From contig NZ_CADIJR010000026.1 in assembly GCF_902859645.1 (NCBI RefSeq), positions 1-64,000 on the forward strand: 64,000 bases of DNA. The letters run 5' to 3'. Under the pieces are notes generated by a model. That model ran no database searches. It saw nothing but the letters and a program-made list of their open reading frames with translations, and was not told the origin of the DNA. The position numbers were made by a program, and so were the translations under genes. Positions 33,036 through 41,709 of the stretch are shown piece after piece (position 1 is the stretch's first letter; every line of letters starts with the position of its first letter). Source of the stretch: Achromobacter insuavis. Lineage in GTDB: Bacteria > Pseudomonadota > Gammaproteobacteria > Burkholderiales > Burkholderiaceae_B.

Positions 33036-33683
33036 ATGCAATCAAGAACAATGCTCAAGCGTATCGCTGTAGTCGCGGCAACGGGTGTGCTGGTGGCGGG
33101 GTGCGCCACGCAGCAGCAGACCAACACCGCGGTGGGAACCGGGGCGGGCGCGGCCGTGGGGGCCGGCATCGGCGCCCTGATCGGCCATGGCACCGGCGCG
33201 GCGGTCGGCGCCGGCATCGGCGCCGTGGCCGGCGGCCTGATTGGCTACAACTGGAAGGTGGTGAAGGAAGACGTGCAGCAGTCGGGGGCGACCTCGCTGG
33301 GCATCGACGTGGTCGAGATGCCGGATGGCAGCCTGAAGGTCAACATTCCGAGCAACGTGTCGTTCGATACCGACAAGACCGCCCTCAAGCCGGCGCTGCT
33401 GCCGGTGCTGGACAGCGTGGCGCGCTCGCTCAACCAGCATCCCGAGCTGCGCGCCAAGGTGGTGGGCCACACGGACAGCACGGGCTCGCTGGCGCACAAC
33501 CAGACTTTGTCGGTGAACCGGGCGCGCAGCGTCACGGACTATCTGTCGCGGCAGGGCGTGGCGGCGACGCGGCTGACGATCGAAGGGCGCGGGCCCAACG
33601 ACCCGATCGGCGACAACGCCACCGCCGACGGCCGGGCGCTGAACCGCCGGGTCGAGATCTACCTGTACGCGGTCAAGCAGTAG
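33036..33683 (+). CDS. OmpA-family lipoprotein (YiaD-like)
   Basis: A 215-residue outer-membrane lipoprotein: signal peptide and lipobox LVAGC with Cys23 acylated, glycine-zipper repeats (GTGAGAAVGAGIGALIGHGTG, split here as GTGAGAAVGAGIG and ALIGHGTGAAVGAG), and a C-terminal OmpA domain (about 105-210) with the peptidoglycan-binding motif NVSFDTDKTALKPALLPVLD and GRGPNDPIGDN...NRRVEIYL. The glycine zipper suggests a membrane-spanning or oligomerising segment. Start ATG 33036 has TGGAGG 5 bases upstream; longer in-frame starts are rejected because they precede the signal. Confidence 0.93.
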   Translation: MQSRTMLKRIAVVAATGVLVAGCATQQQTNTAVGTGAGAAVGAGIGALIGHGTGAAVGAGIGAVAGGLIGYNWKVVKEDVQQSGATSLGIDVVEMPDGSLKVNIPSNVSFDTDKTALKPALLPVLDSVARSLNQHPELRAKVVGHTDSTGSLAHNQTLSVNRARSVTDYLSRQGVAATRLTIEGRGPNDPIGDNATADGRALNRRVEIYLYAVKQ

Positions 33684-33803
33684 TAGCATGCGGGCGCCGC
33701 GCCCGCCGTGCGCCGGCGGCATGCCGCCGGCCGCGATGGCGCGCCGGGCCGTTGCCGGCGCGAACGGCGCGGCGCTCTTTCCTGGCCTTTCCTGGAGTTC
33801 GCC

Positions 33804-34130
33804 ATGAGCATGTTTCCCCCTGCCCGTATCGGCACCGACATCGCGGTCGCGGCCCTGTCCGGTTGGCAGGCCGTCGCGATGCGCGACGCGATCGAAAAGC
33901 GCTTCCGCTTCGCCAATTTCAACGCCGCCTTCGGGTTCATGGCGCGGGTGGCGATGTTCGCCGAGAAGCTGAACCATCATCCCGAATGGACCAACGTCTA
34001 CAACCGGGTCGACGTGATGCTGACCACGCACGATGCCGGCGGCGTGACCGAGCTGGACGTGCGCATGGCGCAGTTCATGGACGAGGCCGCCGCGCAGATG
34101 GGCGCCACCACGCCGAAAGCGGCGGCGTAG
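33804..34130 (+). CDS. phhB: Pterin-4a-carbinolamine dehydratase (PhhB family)
   Basis: A 108-residue protein of the PCD/DCoH family, which dehydrates 4a-hydroxytetrahydropterin to regenerate the cofactor of phenylalanine hydroxylase. Motifs seen: [20 protein letters not shown] (His-His-Pro-Glu-Trp active site) and [18 protein letters not shown] 33804 follows CTGGAG. No phhA is adjacent; PCD homologues also exist without that partner, so a different pterin role is possible. Convergent with the MarR gene, with only 5 bases between their stops. Confidence 0.9.
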   Translation: MSMFPPARIGTDIAVAALSGWQAVAMRDAIEKRFRFANFNAAFGFMARVAMFAEKLNHHPEWTNVYNRVDVMLTTHDAGGVTELDVRMAQFMDEAAAQMGATTPKAAA

Positions 34131-34135
34131 ACGGA

Positions 34136-34591
34136 TCAGTCCTCGCGCGCGCCGGATGGGTCGCGCTGGTGCGCGATCAGGCGGTCGAGCATGTCGCCCA
34201 GCTGGCGCTGCTCGTCGGCGCTGAGGCAGCCGAAGATTTCCTGGTTGCGGCGCGCGATCAGGTCGATGATGCGCCGGTAGTGGGTATCGCCGGCCGTTGT
34301 CAGCGACAGCACTACGCCGCGGCCGTCGGCCGCCGAATCCTTTTTCTCGATCAGGCCGCGTTCGACCAGGGCCTGCGCCGAACGGCTCGCCTGCCCCTTG
34401 TTCAGGTTGGCGGCCAGCGCCAGGTCGTTGACCGATAGCGGCGCGTAGCGGCCGATCGCGGCCAGGCAACGCGCTTCGCCCAGCGGGATGCCGCAGTCTT
34501 CCAGGTAGGCACGATTCGTGTCGCGGTCGGTGATCTTGTTGATCACGTGCAGGCGGTAGGTCAGGAATCGTTCGAGGGCGGGCGTGGTCAC
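34136..34591 (-). CDS. MarR-family repressor of the monooxygenase operon
   Basis: A 151-residue MarR regulator with winged HTH (LSVNDLALAANLNKGQASRS, ALVERGLIEKKDSAADGRGV). It is the last gene of the operon monooxygenase - small protein - marR (overlap of 4 bases, ATGA, with the small gene). Two TAGTTG/CAACTA palindromes flank the operon promoter, so it probably represses its own operon until an aromatic ligand binds. This inference rests on proximity and on MarR family behaviour. Confidence 0.92.
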   Translation of the reverse strand: MTTPALERFLTYRLHVINKITDRDTNRAYLEDCGIPLGEARCLAAIGRYAPLSVNDLALAANLNKGQASRSAQALVERGLIEKKDSAADGRGVVLSLTTAGDTHYRRIIDLIARRNQEIFGCLSADEQRQLGDMLDRLIAHQRDPSGARED

Positions 34592-34809
34592 GTCGGGTGG
34601 TCGGCGGTGGCGGCGGGATAGTGTGCCACAGGGGCGGCGCAGGCCGCCTCGGCCTGCGCCAGCAGGGCCGTGGCGGCCTGGGCATCGGGCAGGCGCGCCA
34701 GCGCCGACAGTCCCAGGATCGACAGGAACAGCGGCGCCTGCGCGGGGCCGACGCGGGTCAGGGTCTGCGCCATCAGGGTGTAGACCTGGTCCAGTTCATC
34801 GTTGCTCAT
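34588..34809 (-). CDS. Small DUF2783-like protein in the monooxygenase operon
   Basis: A 73-residue mostly helical protein (LDQVYTLMAQTLTRVGPAQA, PLFLSILGLSALARL, AATALLAQAEAAC). It overlaps the upstream monooxygenase gene (ATGA, 34806-34809) and the downstream marR by four bases each, a translationally coupled pair. It resembles DUF2783 proteins that travel with aromatic FAD monooxygenases; this is memory-based similarity, not a search. Function unknown; a subunit or chaperone of the oxygenase is plausible. Confidence 0.65.
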   Translation of the reverse strand: MSNDELDQVYTLMAQTLTRVGPAQAPLFLSILGLSALARLPDAQAATALLAQAEAACAAPVAHYPAATADHPT

Positions 34810-36440
34810 GCTTGCGGCTCCTGCGGCGCGGGTTCGATCATCGGGTAGTAAGGCGCCAACGCGGCGCGCAGGACGCGCTCGTCCGCCGTGGCCCAGCGGC
34901 CGAGCACGTAGCCGTCCGGCCGCAGCAGCCAGACCGTGCCGGGCTGGGCGCCGAAGCGCTCGCGCAGGTGGCGGTGCGGGTCGCGCCAGGCGCCGGGCGC
35001 CGGTCCGTCCACGGCGATGGCCTGCAACGGCCGCGGGCTTTGCCGGGTGGCGGCCGCGAGCGCCTGCAGGTTCCGGGCCGCGGCGGCATCGGGGGCGCAG
35101 GCCAGCAGCACGAAGCCCTGGCCGAAGCAGGCGCTGAGGTAGCGCGGCGCCGCGTCGGCATCGGCCAGCAGCAGGTCGGGCGCGGGCTGTCCGGGGGCGG
35201 CGGCAGGATGTTGGTCCTGTGCGCCGTCGGCCAGGTTCAGCGGCGAGCCGTCATACGAGATGGGCGCGGACTGGCGCGGGTTGATCAGCGGGCGCGCGCG
35301 CTCGTCGGTCAGCGCCAGCCGCAGCGCGGCTTCGCGCATCAGGCGGAAGCCGAAATCCGGCGGCGCCATGAATTCGGTGCTCTTGGCGCCGTAGGCCAGG
35401 TTCTGGCGGGTGGCGTGGACGCGCTCGCCGCTGTAGCTGTCGAGCAAGTGTTCGGACGCCTGGCCGCGCAGCACCCAGGCCAGTTTCCAGGCGAGGTTGC
35501 CGGCGTCGTCCAGTCCGGAGTTCAGGCCCCGCACGCCGAAGATCGGCACCAGGTGGGCGGCGTCGCCCGCGAACAGCACGCGGCCGTGGCGGTAGCGCTC
35601 CAGCGTCAGGCATTTGGCGTTGTAGAGGGAGATCCAGAGCGGCTTCCACGGCGCCGTCTCGCCAATCATGTCGAGGTGGCTCTGCACCCGCGGCAGCACG
35701 TTCTCGGGCTTGACCGCCTCGGCGGCATCCTCGTCGTCGCGGATCTGGTAGTCGACGCGCCAGACGTTGCCGGGCTGGCGGTGCATCAGCAGGGTGGAGC
35801 CGGGATTGGAGGGCGGATCGAACCAGGCCAGCCGTTCGACGGGGCGGTCGGACGCCTGTTCGATATCGACGATCACGTAGCGGCCTTCGTACTGCATGCC
35901 TTCCAGCTTCAGGCCCAGCGCGTCGCGCACGCTGCTGCGGCCGCCATCGCAGGCCACCAGCCAGTCGGCGCGCACGGCGTGGCGCTGGCCGTCGATCTCG
36001 GCCTCGACGTCCACGCCGTCGGGGCCCGGCCGCACCGCGATGGCGCGGGCGGACCATTGCAGTGTTGCGTGGCCGGGCTGACGCAGCATGGCCTGGTGCG
36101 CGTATTCCTCGACGAAGTACTGCTGGATGTTGACCATGGGCGCGAAGCGCTGCGTCGGGTCGTGCGGCATTTCGAAGTGCAGCACTTCGCGGTCGCGGTA
36201 GTAGCTGCGGCCGCCGCTCCAGGGCAGGCCGGTGGCGGTCAGCGCCGCGTCGGCGCCGGCCCAGCCCAGGATTTCCTGCGAGCGGCGCGAGATGCAGATG
36301 GCGCGGCTGCCGCTGCAATAGCCGTCGTCGGCCTCGAGCGTGAGCGAGGCAATGCCGTAATGCGCCAGCAGCGTGGCCAGGGTGAGCCCGACCGGACCGC
36401 CGCCGACGATCAGGACGGGCACGCGGGCGGGTGGCGTCAT
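34806..36440 (-). CDS. FAD-dependent aromatic monooxygenase (MhpA-like)
   Basis: A 544-residue class A flavoprotein hydroxylase. Marks: VLIVGGGPVGLTLATLLAHYG (FAD dinucleotide motif at about 8-27, split as VLIVGGGPVG and LTLATLLAHYG), DG-type motif ACDGGRSSVRDALG, and GRVLFAGDAAHLVPIFGVRG (GD motif and ribityl contact). The C-terminal thioredoxin-like domain is present (FVLLACAP...). Such enzymes hydroxylate phenolic acids, for example 3-(3-hydroxyphenyl)propionate. Start ATG 36440 (MTPPARVPV) rather than a longer frame. No ring-cleavage dioxygenase lies nearby, so the downstream pathway is elsewhere. Operon: monooxygenase, small protein, marR. Confidence 0.9.
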   Translation of the reverse strand: MTPPARVPVLIVGGGPVGLTLATLLAHYGIASLTLEADDGYCSGSRAICISRRSQEILGWAGADAALTATGLPWSGGRSYYRDREVLHFEMPHDPTQRFAPMVNIQQYFVEEYAHQAMLRQPGHATLQWSARAIAVRPGPDGVDVEAEIDGQRHAVRADWLVACDGGRSSVRDALGLKLEGMQYEGRYVIVDIEQASDRPVERLAWFDPPSNPGSTLLMHRQPGNVWRVDYQIRDDEDAAEAVKPENVLPRVQSHLDMIGETAPWKPLWISLYNAKCLTLERYRHGRVLFAGDAAHLVPIFGVRGLNSGLDDAGNLAWKLAWVLRGQASEHLLDSYSGERVHATRQNLAYGAKSTEFMAPPDFGFRLMREAALRLALTDERARPLINPRQSAPISYDGSPLNLADGAQDQHPAAAPGQPAPDLLLADADAAPRYLSACFGQGFVLLACAPDAAAARNLQALAAATRQSPRPLQAIAVDGPAPGAWRDPHRHLRERFGAQPGTVWLLRPDGYVLGRWATADERVLRAALAPYYPMIEPAPQEPQA

Positions 36441-36456
36441 GGTGTCTCCGGGATAT

Positions 36457-36503
36457 TGGTTGTTTACGCAACTATATCGCCGAGTTAGTTGTGTGCGCAA
36501 CTA
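36457..36503 (-). promoter_or_regulatory. Paired MarR operators at the monooxygenase promoter
   Basis: Site 1 (36457-36474) TGGTTG-TTTACG-CAACTA and site 2 (36486-36503) TAGTTG-TGTGCG-CAACTA share 6-base inverted arms and 6-base spacers; centres are 29 bases apart (about three helical turns). On the minus strand TTGCGC and TATAGT (18-base spacer) form a promoter between/over them. The MarR protein encoded at the end of the operon is the obvious candidate. Confidence 0.78.
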
Positions 36504-36513
36504 TTTCGTCGGA

Positions 36514-36542
36514 TCAAAAAAAACCCGCCGGGGCGGGCGGGT
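36514..36542 (-). terminator. Terminator after the DUF6776-like gene
   Basis: Minus strand AACCCGCC...GGCGGGTT stem then eight T residues. It lies 23 bases beyond the stop codon at 36565 and just upstream of the monooxygenase operators. Confidence 0.85.
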
Positions 36543-36564
36543 TCTTCTGACGGGGCGGTGAAGC

Positions 36565-37269
36565 TCAGTTGCGCACGTAGTAGATGCGCATGGCCTGCTG
36601 CTTCTGGCCGCCGTCCATGACGCGCAGCACCACGACCTTGGGGCTGAAGCCGTCGGGCAGCTTCAGCTGGCCCAGCGCGTAGTCGTAGCGGTCGACGTTG
36701 AGGGTCGGGCCTTCCGGGGTGATGGTGGCGGCGCGGCCGTTGGGGTAGCTGCCGTCGATGGAGAAGGTGAGCGTGCCCTTGAACGGCGCGCCATTGCGCT
36801 CTTCGCGCATCACCAGCACCTGGTAGTCGAGCAGGCCGGGCTGGCGCTTGAAGGTGGCCGAGCGGATGCCCAGGTTGCCGCCGCGGGGATCGGGCGGCAT
36901 GGCGTCCTGGAACAGGACCAGTTCCTTGTTCAGGGTTTCCAGCTTGGCGCGAGTGTCGGCCAGGTCGGTGGTGAGTTTTTCGTGGCCGGACTTGTTGGCG
37001 TCGCGCTGCTGCGTGGCTTCTTCGAGCTGGCTTTGCAGGCGCTGGTTCTCGAGCTTGGAGGCGCTCAGTTCGCTGTGCAACTGCTCGGATTGTTCCACGG
37101 TCAGCCGTTGCGGGCCGTAGTTGGTCTGCAGGAAGAGCACGCCGCCCGCGCCCAGGGCGATGCCCACCAGCAGCAGGACCAGCCAGCGCGGCATGCGGCG
37201 CGTGCGTTGGCCGGGTTGGTATACGGAGGGCTTGAATACGGCCCGTTGCGATCTTCCAAACATCCCCAT
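36565..37269 (-). CDS. Membrane-anchored coiled-coil protein, DUF6776-like
   Basis: A 234-residue protein: basic N-terminus, one TM helix (about 28-48, PRWLVLLLVGIALGAGGVLFL), a long coiled coil (about 55-120, QRLTVEQSEQLHSELSASKL, LEEATQQRDANKSGHEKLTT) and a C-terminal beta-rich domain (about 130-234, TFKRQPGLLDYQVLVMREE, NVDRYDYALGQLKLPDGFSP). The family is found next to cell-envelope genes in related bacteria and is of unknown function. Sits beside murU; probably in the envelope periplasm. The family name is from memory and not checked. Confidence 0.75.
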   Translation of the reverse strand: MGMFGRSQRAVFKPSVYQPGQRTRRMPRWLVLLLVGIALGAGGVLFLQTNYGPQRLTVEQSEQLHSELSASKLENQRLQSQLEEATQQRDANKSGHEKLTTDLADTRAKLETLNKELVLFQDAMPPDPRGGNLGIRSATFKRQPGLLDYQVLVMREERNGAPFKGTLTFSIDGSYPNGRAATITPEGPTLNVDRYDYALGQLKLPDGFSPKVVVLRVMDGGQKQQAMRIYYVRN

Positions 37270-37420
37270 TCCTAGAAAACGTCCTGTGTGTTGCCTGGCC
37301 GGGCGCCGCGCGCACTGGCCAAAGCGTCAGAGAATACCCGGTTAACCCGGGGCGATGGGCGCGCGGACAAGCCTCGTTGCGCACCTTGATATTGTGAAAT
37401 ATGTGGGCATTGGCCGGGCC

Positions 37421-38107
37421 TCACCGCGTGCCGGCACGGAGTTCGGCGTCGAGGTCGGCCAGCCGCTGGGGGGTGCCGATGTCGGCCCATCGGCCGGCGT
37501 GGCGGGCGCCGCGGACGCGGTCCTGTTCCATGGCTTGCCGGAGCAGGGGCGCGAGCCGCGCGGCGGTGCCGTGGGCAATGTCCGCGAACAGCATGGGATG
37601 GTAGACGCCGATGCCGGAAAAGGTCAAACGGGCCTCGCCGCCGTCCTCGACCCGGCCGTCGGCCGTGAGGGTGAAATCGCCATCCGGGTGCTGCGGCGGG
37701 TTGTCGGCCATCAGCAGCCAGGCGCCGGCGGGCGGCAGCGCGGCCGCCAGGGCCGGCGCGGCGGCGGGATCCCAGTCGCACCAGATGTCGCCGTTGATCA
37801 CCAGGAACGGGTCAGGCCCCAGCAGCGGCAGCGCCTGGGCGATGCCGCCGGCGGTTTCCAGGGCGGTGGCCTCGGGCGAGTAGCGGATCCGCAGGCCGAA
37901 GGCCGCGCCGTCGCCCAGCGCGCGCTCGATCTCGTGGCCGAGCCAGGCGTGGTTGATGACCACGTCCTGGAAGCCGGCCGCGGCCAGCCGATCCAGGTGC
38001 CAGGCGATCAGGGGCTTGCCGCCCACCGGCAGCAGCGGCTTGGGCAGGCGGTCGGTCAGCGGGCGCATGCGTTCGCCGCGGCCCGCGGCAAGGATCATGG
38101 CCCGCAT
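37421..38107 (-). CDS. murU: N-acetylmuramate alpha-1-phosphate uridylyltransferase MurU
   Basis: A 228-residue nucleotidyltransferase. MurU converts MurNAc-1-phosphate and UTP to UDP-MurNAc, the last step of the fosfomycin-insensitive cell-wall recycling route. Seen: the NTP-binding start MRAMILAAGRGERMRPLTD, PKPLLPVGGKPLIAWHLDRL, NGDIWCDWDP (metal Asp) and DFTLTADGRV. Its ATG (38107) shares a base with the TGA of amgK upstream, so the pair is coupled; the role of the pair is then strongly supported. A longer frame begins at 38314 but lacks similarity. Confidence 0.9.
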   Translation of the reverse strand: MRAMILAAGRGERMRPLTDRLPKPLLPVGGKPLIAWHLDRLAAAGFQDVVINHAWLGHEIERALGDGAAFGLRIRYSPEATALETAGGIAQALPLLGPDPFLVINGDIWCDWDPAAAPALAAALPPAGAWLLMADNPPQHPDGDFTLTADGRVEDGGEARLTFSGIGVYHPMLFADIAHGTAARLAPLLRQAMEQDRVRGARHAGRWADIGTPQRLADLDAELRAGTR

Positions 38108-39147
38108 CAGAAGGTGTATCCGACGCTGACCTGCCGGTCGTCGAGCTGGTCCAGCAGGCGCAGCAGGGGCGTGAAGACGCCATAGCGCTGCGCCACCTGG
38201 CGCACGTAGCCGTTCACGCGGGGCATGTGGGCCAGGTAGTGGGCCTTGCCGTCGCGGTGGTTCAGACGGGCGAAGACGCCCAGGATCCGCAGGTTGCGCT
38301 GCAGGCCCATCCATTCATAGGCGCGATGGAATTCGGCGAAGTCGGCGTCGACCGGCAGGCCGGCGGCGCGCGCCATTTCCCAGTAGCGGATGGCCCAGTC
38401 GAGCTGTTGCGGCTCTTCCCAGGTGGTGCGGGCGTCCGTCACCAGCGACGCCAGGTCATAGGTGATGGGGCCGGCCAGGGCGTCCTGGAAGTCGATGACG
38501 CCGGGATTGGGGCCGTATTGCGGCTGGTCGCAGACCATCAGGTTGGGCGAGTGGTAATCGCGGTGCACCAGCACGGTGGGCTGGTTGCCGTTGCTGGCCG
38601 AGAGCAGCGCGAAGATTTTTTCCAGGGCCTGCGCGGTCTTGTCGTCGAGCGTGGCGCCATGGTGCTTCTGCACGTACCACTCGGGGAACAGCTTGAGTTC
38701 GTCGGCCAGCCGCCCGGTGTCGTACCGGGCCAGGCCGGTGGTCCGGGCCTGCTGCAGGCGCACCAGCGCCGCCAGGGCGTCGCGGTACATCGATTGCAGG
38801 CGGGCGTCGTCCACGCCGTCCTGGATGCGCTGGTAATAGGTCTGCTCGCCCAGGTCGGACAGCAGCAGCAGGCCCTGGTCGAGGTCCTGCGCGATCACGT
38901 CGGGCACGTTCAGGCCGGCGTCGCGCAGCAACTGGTCCACGTGCAGGAACGGGCGGCAGTCCTCATGCTGGGGCGGCGCGTCCATCACGATCAGGGTGCG
39001 GCCGGCGGCGTCCAGGCGGAAATAGCGGCGGAAACTGGCGTCGGCGGAAGCGGGGCGCAGGCTGTCCACCGCCAGTCCCAGGGCGGCGGGCAGGCCTTGC
39101 AGCCAGGCGCGGATCTGCTCCAGGCGGGGGTCATGATCGTTTTTCAA
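38107..39147 (-). CDS. amgK: N-acetylmuramate/N-acetylglucosamine anomeric kinase AmgK
   Basis: A 346-residue aminoglycoside-phosphotransferase-fold kinase that phosphorylates MurNAc at C1, feeding MurU. Seen: DASFRRYFRLDAAGRTLIVMD, the catalytic HRDYHSPNLMV with GVIDFQDALAGPITYDLASL. Start ATG 39147. Divergent from lptD and translationally coupled to murU, as in pseudomonads, where the amgK-murU-lptD arrangement is known. Confidence 0.92.
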   Translation of the reverse strand: MKNDHDPRLEQIRAWLQGLPAALGLAVDSLRPASADASFRRYFRLDAAGRTLIVMDAPPQHEDCRPFLHVDQLLRDAGLNVPDVIAQDLDQGLLLLSDLGEQTYYQRIQDGVDDARLQSMYRDALAALVRLQQARTTGLARYDTGRLADELKLFPEWYVQKHHGATLDDKTAQALEKIFALLSASNGNQPTVLVHRDYHSPNLMVCDQPQYGPNPGVIDFQDALAGPITYDLASLVTDARTTWEEPQQLDWAIRYWEMARAAGLPVDADFAEFHRAYEWMGLQRNLRILGVFARLNHRDGKAHYLAHMPRVNGYVRQVAQRYGVFTPLLRLLDQLDDRQVSVGYTF

Positions 39148-39315
39148 GGAAGATCCGTGTCAGAAGGGCAATATTGCGGAAAATTGGGTTGCGCGCACAT
39201 AAGGCTGGGCGTCTGGCGCGGCTTCTCTATAATACCGGCTCGTTTCCGTTAGCATGGGCCCTTGCCGGGCGCCCTTGCCTGGTTCCCCCATCGTCAAAAA
39301 GGGCTGTTTTCACTC

Positions 39316-41709
39316 GTGCGCAAGGTTCGGTGGTTGATCCTATCTGCTATCAGCGTCGCCGGGGCCGTTCAGGCCCAGGGCAGCCAAGGTTCGGCTCCCT
39401 CGTCGACGTCGATCACCGCGGCCCCTGAGCTGCGCACATCCCCCGGGCTGCGGGTGCACCGCCTGCCCGACGGGAACATTCCCGCCTATATGGAAGCGGA
39501 CTCCATCGAGGGGGATCCGGATTCCGACCTGACCCTGACCGGCGCGGCCCAGGTGCGCCGCATCGACGGCGTCATCAAGGGCGACCGGATCAATTACCGC
39601 AAGGACACCGGCGAGGTGGACGTGCAGGGCAACGCGCGCATGATGCGCGACGGCACTCTGGTCACCGGCCCCAACGCCAAGTTCAACGTCGACAAGTATT
39701 CCGGCGAAGTCGAGAAACCGAATTTCTGGCTGGGCGCCACCGGCGGTTTCGCCGTGGCCGAACACGCCGACATCTTCAGCAAGTCGCAGATGCGGCTGCA
39801 TACGGTCACCTACAGCGGCTGCTCGTGCGAGACGCCGTCGTGGTACATCAAGGCCAAGACGGTCGACATCGACTTCGACGAAAACGAAGGCGTGGCCCGC
39901 AACGGCGTGCTGTATTTCAAGGACGTGCCGATCCTGGCATCGCCCTACATGACCTTCCCGGTCAAGAAGGAACGCAAGTCGGGTTTCCTGATGCCGACGT
40001 ACGGCACCACCAGCAAGGGCGGTTTCGACTTCTCGCTGCCGTACTACCTGAACCTGGCGCCGAACTACGATGCCACGATCCAGCCGCGTTACTTCTCCAA
40101 GCGGGGGCTGCAGATGGGGGGCGAATTCCGCTATCTCCTGCCGAACTCCACCGGCAGTCTGTACGGTGCCTTTCTGCCCAACGACACCATTACCGGTGAG
40201 AACCGCTGGATGTACTGGTGGCGTCATCAGCAGTTACTCTCGAATGGGTTCTACGCCGATTGGGATGTCGCCAAGGTCTCGGACGACAACTATTTCCGGG
40301 ATATTTCCCAATTGGGTCTGAATCAGGCCTCCACAACCTATCTGCCTCAGCGTGCGCGGGTGGGCTGGGGGTCGACCTACTGGAGCGCGTACGCTCAAGT
40401 CTACAAATATCAGACCTTGCAAGATCCGGATGCACTGCTGACGCCGCCTTACGACAAAGAACCGGAAATTTATCTGCGCGGCGCGCGCTACGACTGGGGT
40501 GGTTTCGACGTGGATTGGACGTCCACGGCGGTGCGCTTTAGCAAGCCTTTGCTGCTAGGCCGGCGCAATGGTCCCAACGGGGACCGTCTGCAGAGCTATC
40601 CCTCGGTGTCGTATCCGATCGTTCGCCCAGGTTGGTTTGTTGTGCCTAAGGTCGGGGTGAACTACACCCAATATCAAACCAATTGGTACAGCGGTGATTG
40701 GCTTGGCCTGAACTCGGGGACGGCAAATGCAGGCACGGCTTTTGGCTACCCACGCTCTCAGTCGCGTACGGTGCCGATTATGTCGCTTGATACCGGGCTG
40801 ATCTTCGAACGGGACACTACGCTGTTCGGCAAGGCATCGACGCAGACCCTGGAGCCGCGGTTGTACTACTTGCGAGTGCCGTACCGCGATCAGTCAAAAA
40901 TCCCGGTTTACGACACCTCCCTGTCCGACTTCAGCTTCTCGCAGGCGTTCGACGAGAATATCTATACCGGTGGCTGGGACCGTATTTCCAACGCCAACCA
41001 GTTGACTGCCGCGCTGACGACGCGCTGGCTCGACGCCTCCACCGGCTTCGAGCGCGCGTCACTGGCGGTGGCGCAGCGGCTGTACTTCGCTGACCAGCAA
41101 GTGACGCTGCCGGGCGAGACGCCGCGCGAGAACGTGCGTTCCGATTTCCTGGTGGGCGCCAGCGCCGCGCTGACCGACACGTTCACGACTGACGTGGCGG
41201 CGCAGTACAACCCCTATGACAACCGCTGGTCGCGCACGTTGCTCAGCGGCCGCTGGTCGCCGCAGCGCCTGACCACGGTGGCGCTGGCCTATCGTTACCA
41301 GCGCGACCCGCAGACCGGCGTGGCCTACCAGCCGCAAGGCCAGAACCAGATCAGCCTGGCCGTGCAATGGCCGTTCACCAAGCGCTGGTATGGCGTGGGC
41401 CGCGTCGATTACTCGCTGCGCAATGGCCCGTCCAGCACGGTCAGCGGCACCACCGATTCCCCGCGTATCACGCAGGCCATCGCCGGCCTCGAATACAAGG
41501 GCGATTGCTGCTGGGTCGGCCGGATGGTGTTCCAGCGCTACGCTGTGTCCGCCACTGACGCCAACACGGCGCTGTTCTTCCAGCTGGAGCTGACCGGACT
41601 GGGTTCTCTGGGAACCGATCCGATGAACCTGCTGAACAGAAGTATCCCCGGTTACTCGCGCATCACCCCGCCTGTGCCTGCCGGGACCACATTTGAAAGG
41701 TATGAATGA
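39316..41709 (+). CDS. lptD: LPS-assembly outer-membrane protein LptD
   Basis: A 797-residue essential translocon that, with LptE, inserts LPS into the outer leaflet. Signal peptide (MRKVRWLILSAISVAGAVQAQ) from GTG 39316; a TTG at 39262 would add 18 residues. N-terminal beta-jellyroll (LptA-like, about 55-200, AYMEADSIEGDPDSDLTLTG, GDRINYRKDTGEVDVQGNARM split) followed by the 26-strand barrel. Cys residues in YSGCSCETPSW and in EYKGDCCWVGR match the disulfide-forming pattern of LptD. A -10 TATAAT lies at 39228-39233. Base composition and codon use change within the barrel part (about 40190-41000); see findings. The downstream surA overlaps by 4 bases. Confidence 0.95.
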   Translation: MRKVRWLILSAISVAGAVQAQGSQGSAPSSTSITAAPELRTSPGLRVHRLPDGNIPAYMEADSIEGDPDSDLTLTGAAQVRRIDGVIKGDRINYRKDTGEVDVQGNARMMRDGTLVTGPNAKFNVDKYSGEVEKPNFWLGATGGFAVAEHADIFSKSQMRLHTVTYSGCSCETPSWYIKAKTVDIDFDENEGVARNGVLYFKDVPILASPYMTFPVKKERKSGFLMPTYGTTSKGGFDFSLPYYLNLAPNYDATIQPRYFSKRGLQMGGEFRYLLPNSTGSLYGAFLPNDTITGENRWMYWWRHQQLLSNGFYADWDVAKVSDDNYFRDISQLGLNQASTTYLPQRARVGWGSTYWSAYAQVYKYQTLQDPDALLTPPYDKEPEIYLRGARYDWGGFDVDWTSTAVRFSKPLLLGRRNGPNGDRLQSYPSVSYPIVRPGWFVVPKVGVNYTQYQTNWYSGDWLGLNSGTANAGTAFGYPRSQSRTVPIMSLDTGLIFERDTTLFGKASTQTLEPRLYYLRVPYRDQSKIPVYDTSLSDFSFSQAFDENIYTGGWDRISNANQLTAALTTRWLDASTGFERASLAVAQRLYFADQQVTLPGETPRENVRSDFLVGASAALTDTFTTDVAAQYNPYDNRWSRTLLSGRWSPQRLTTVALAYRYQRDPQTGVAYQPQGQNQISLAVQWPFTKRWYGVGRVDYSLRNGPSSTVSGTTDSPRITQAIAGLEYKGDCCWVGRMVFQRYAVSATDANTALFFQLELTGLGSLGTDPMNLLNRSIPGYSRITPPVPAGTTFERYE

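Noticed and set aside
39262-39315. Extending LptD to a TTG start at 39262
   Set aside because: It adds 18 residues before an otherwise normal signal peptide; GTG 39316 fits better, though not proven.
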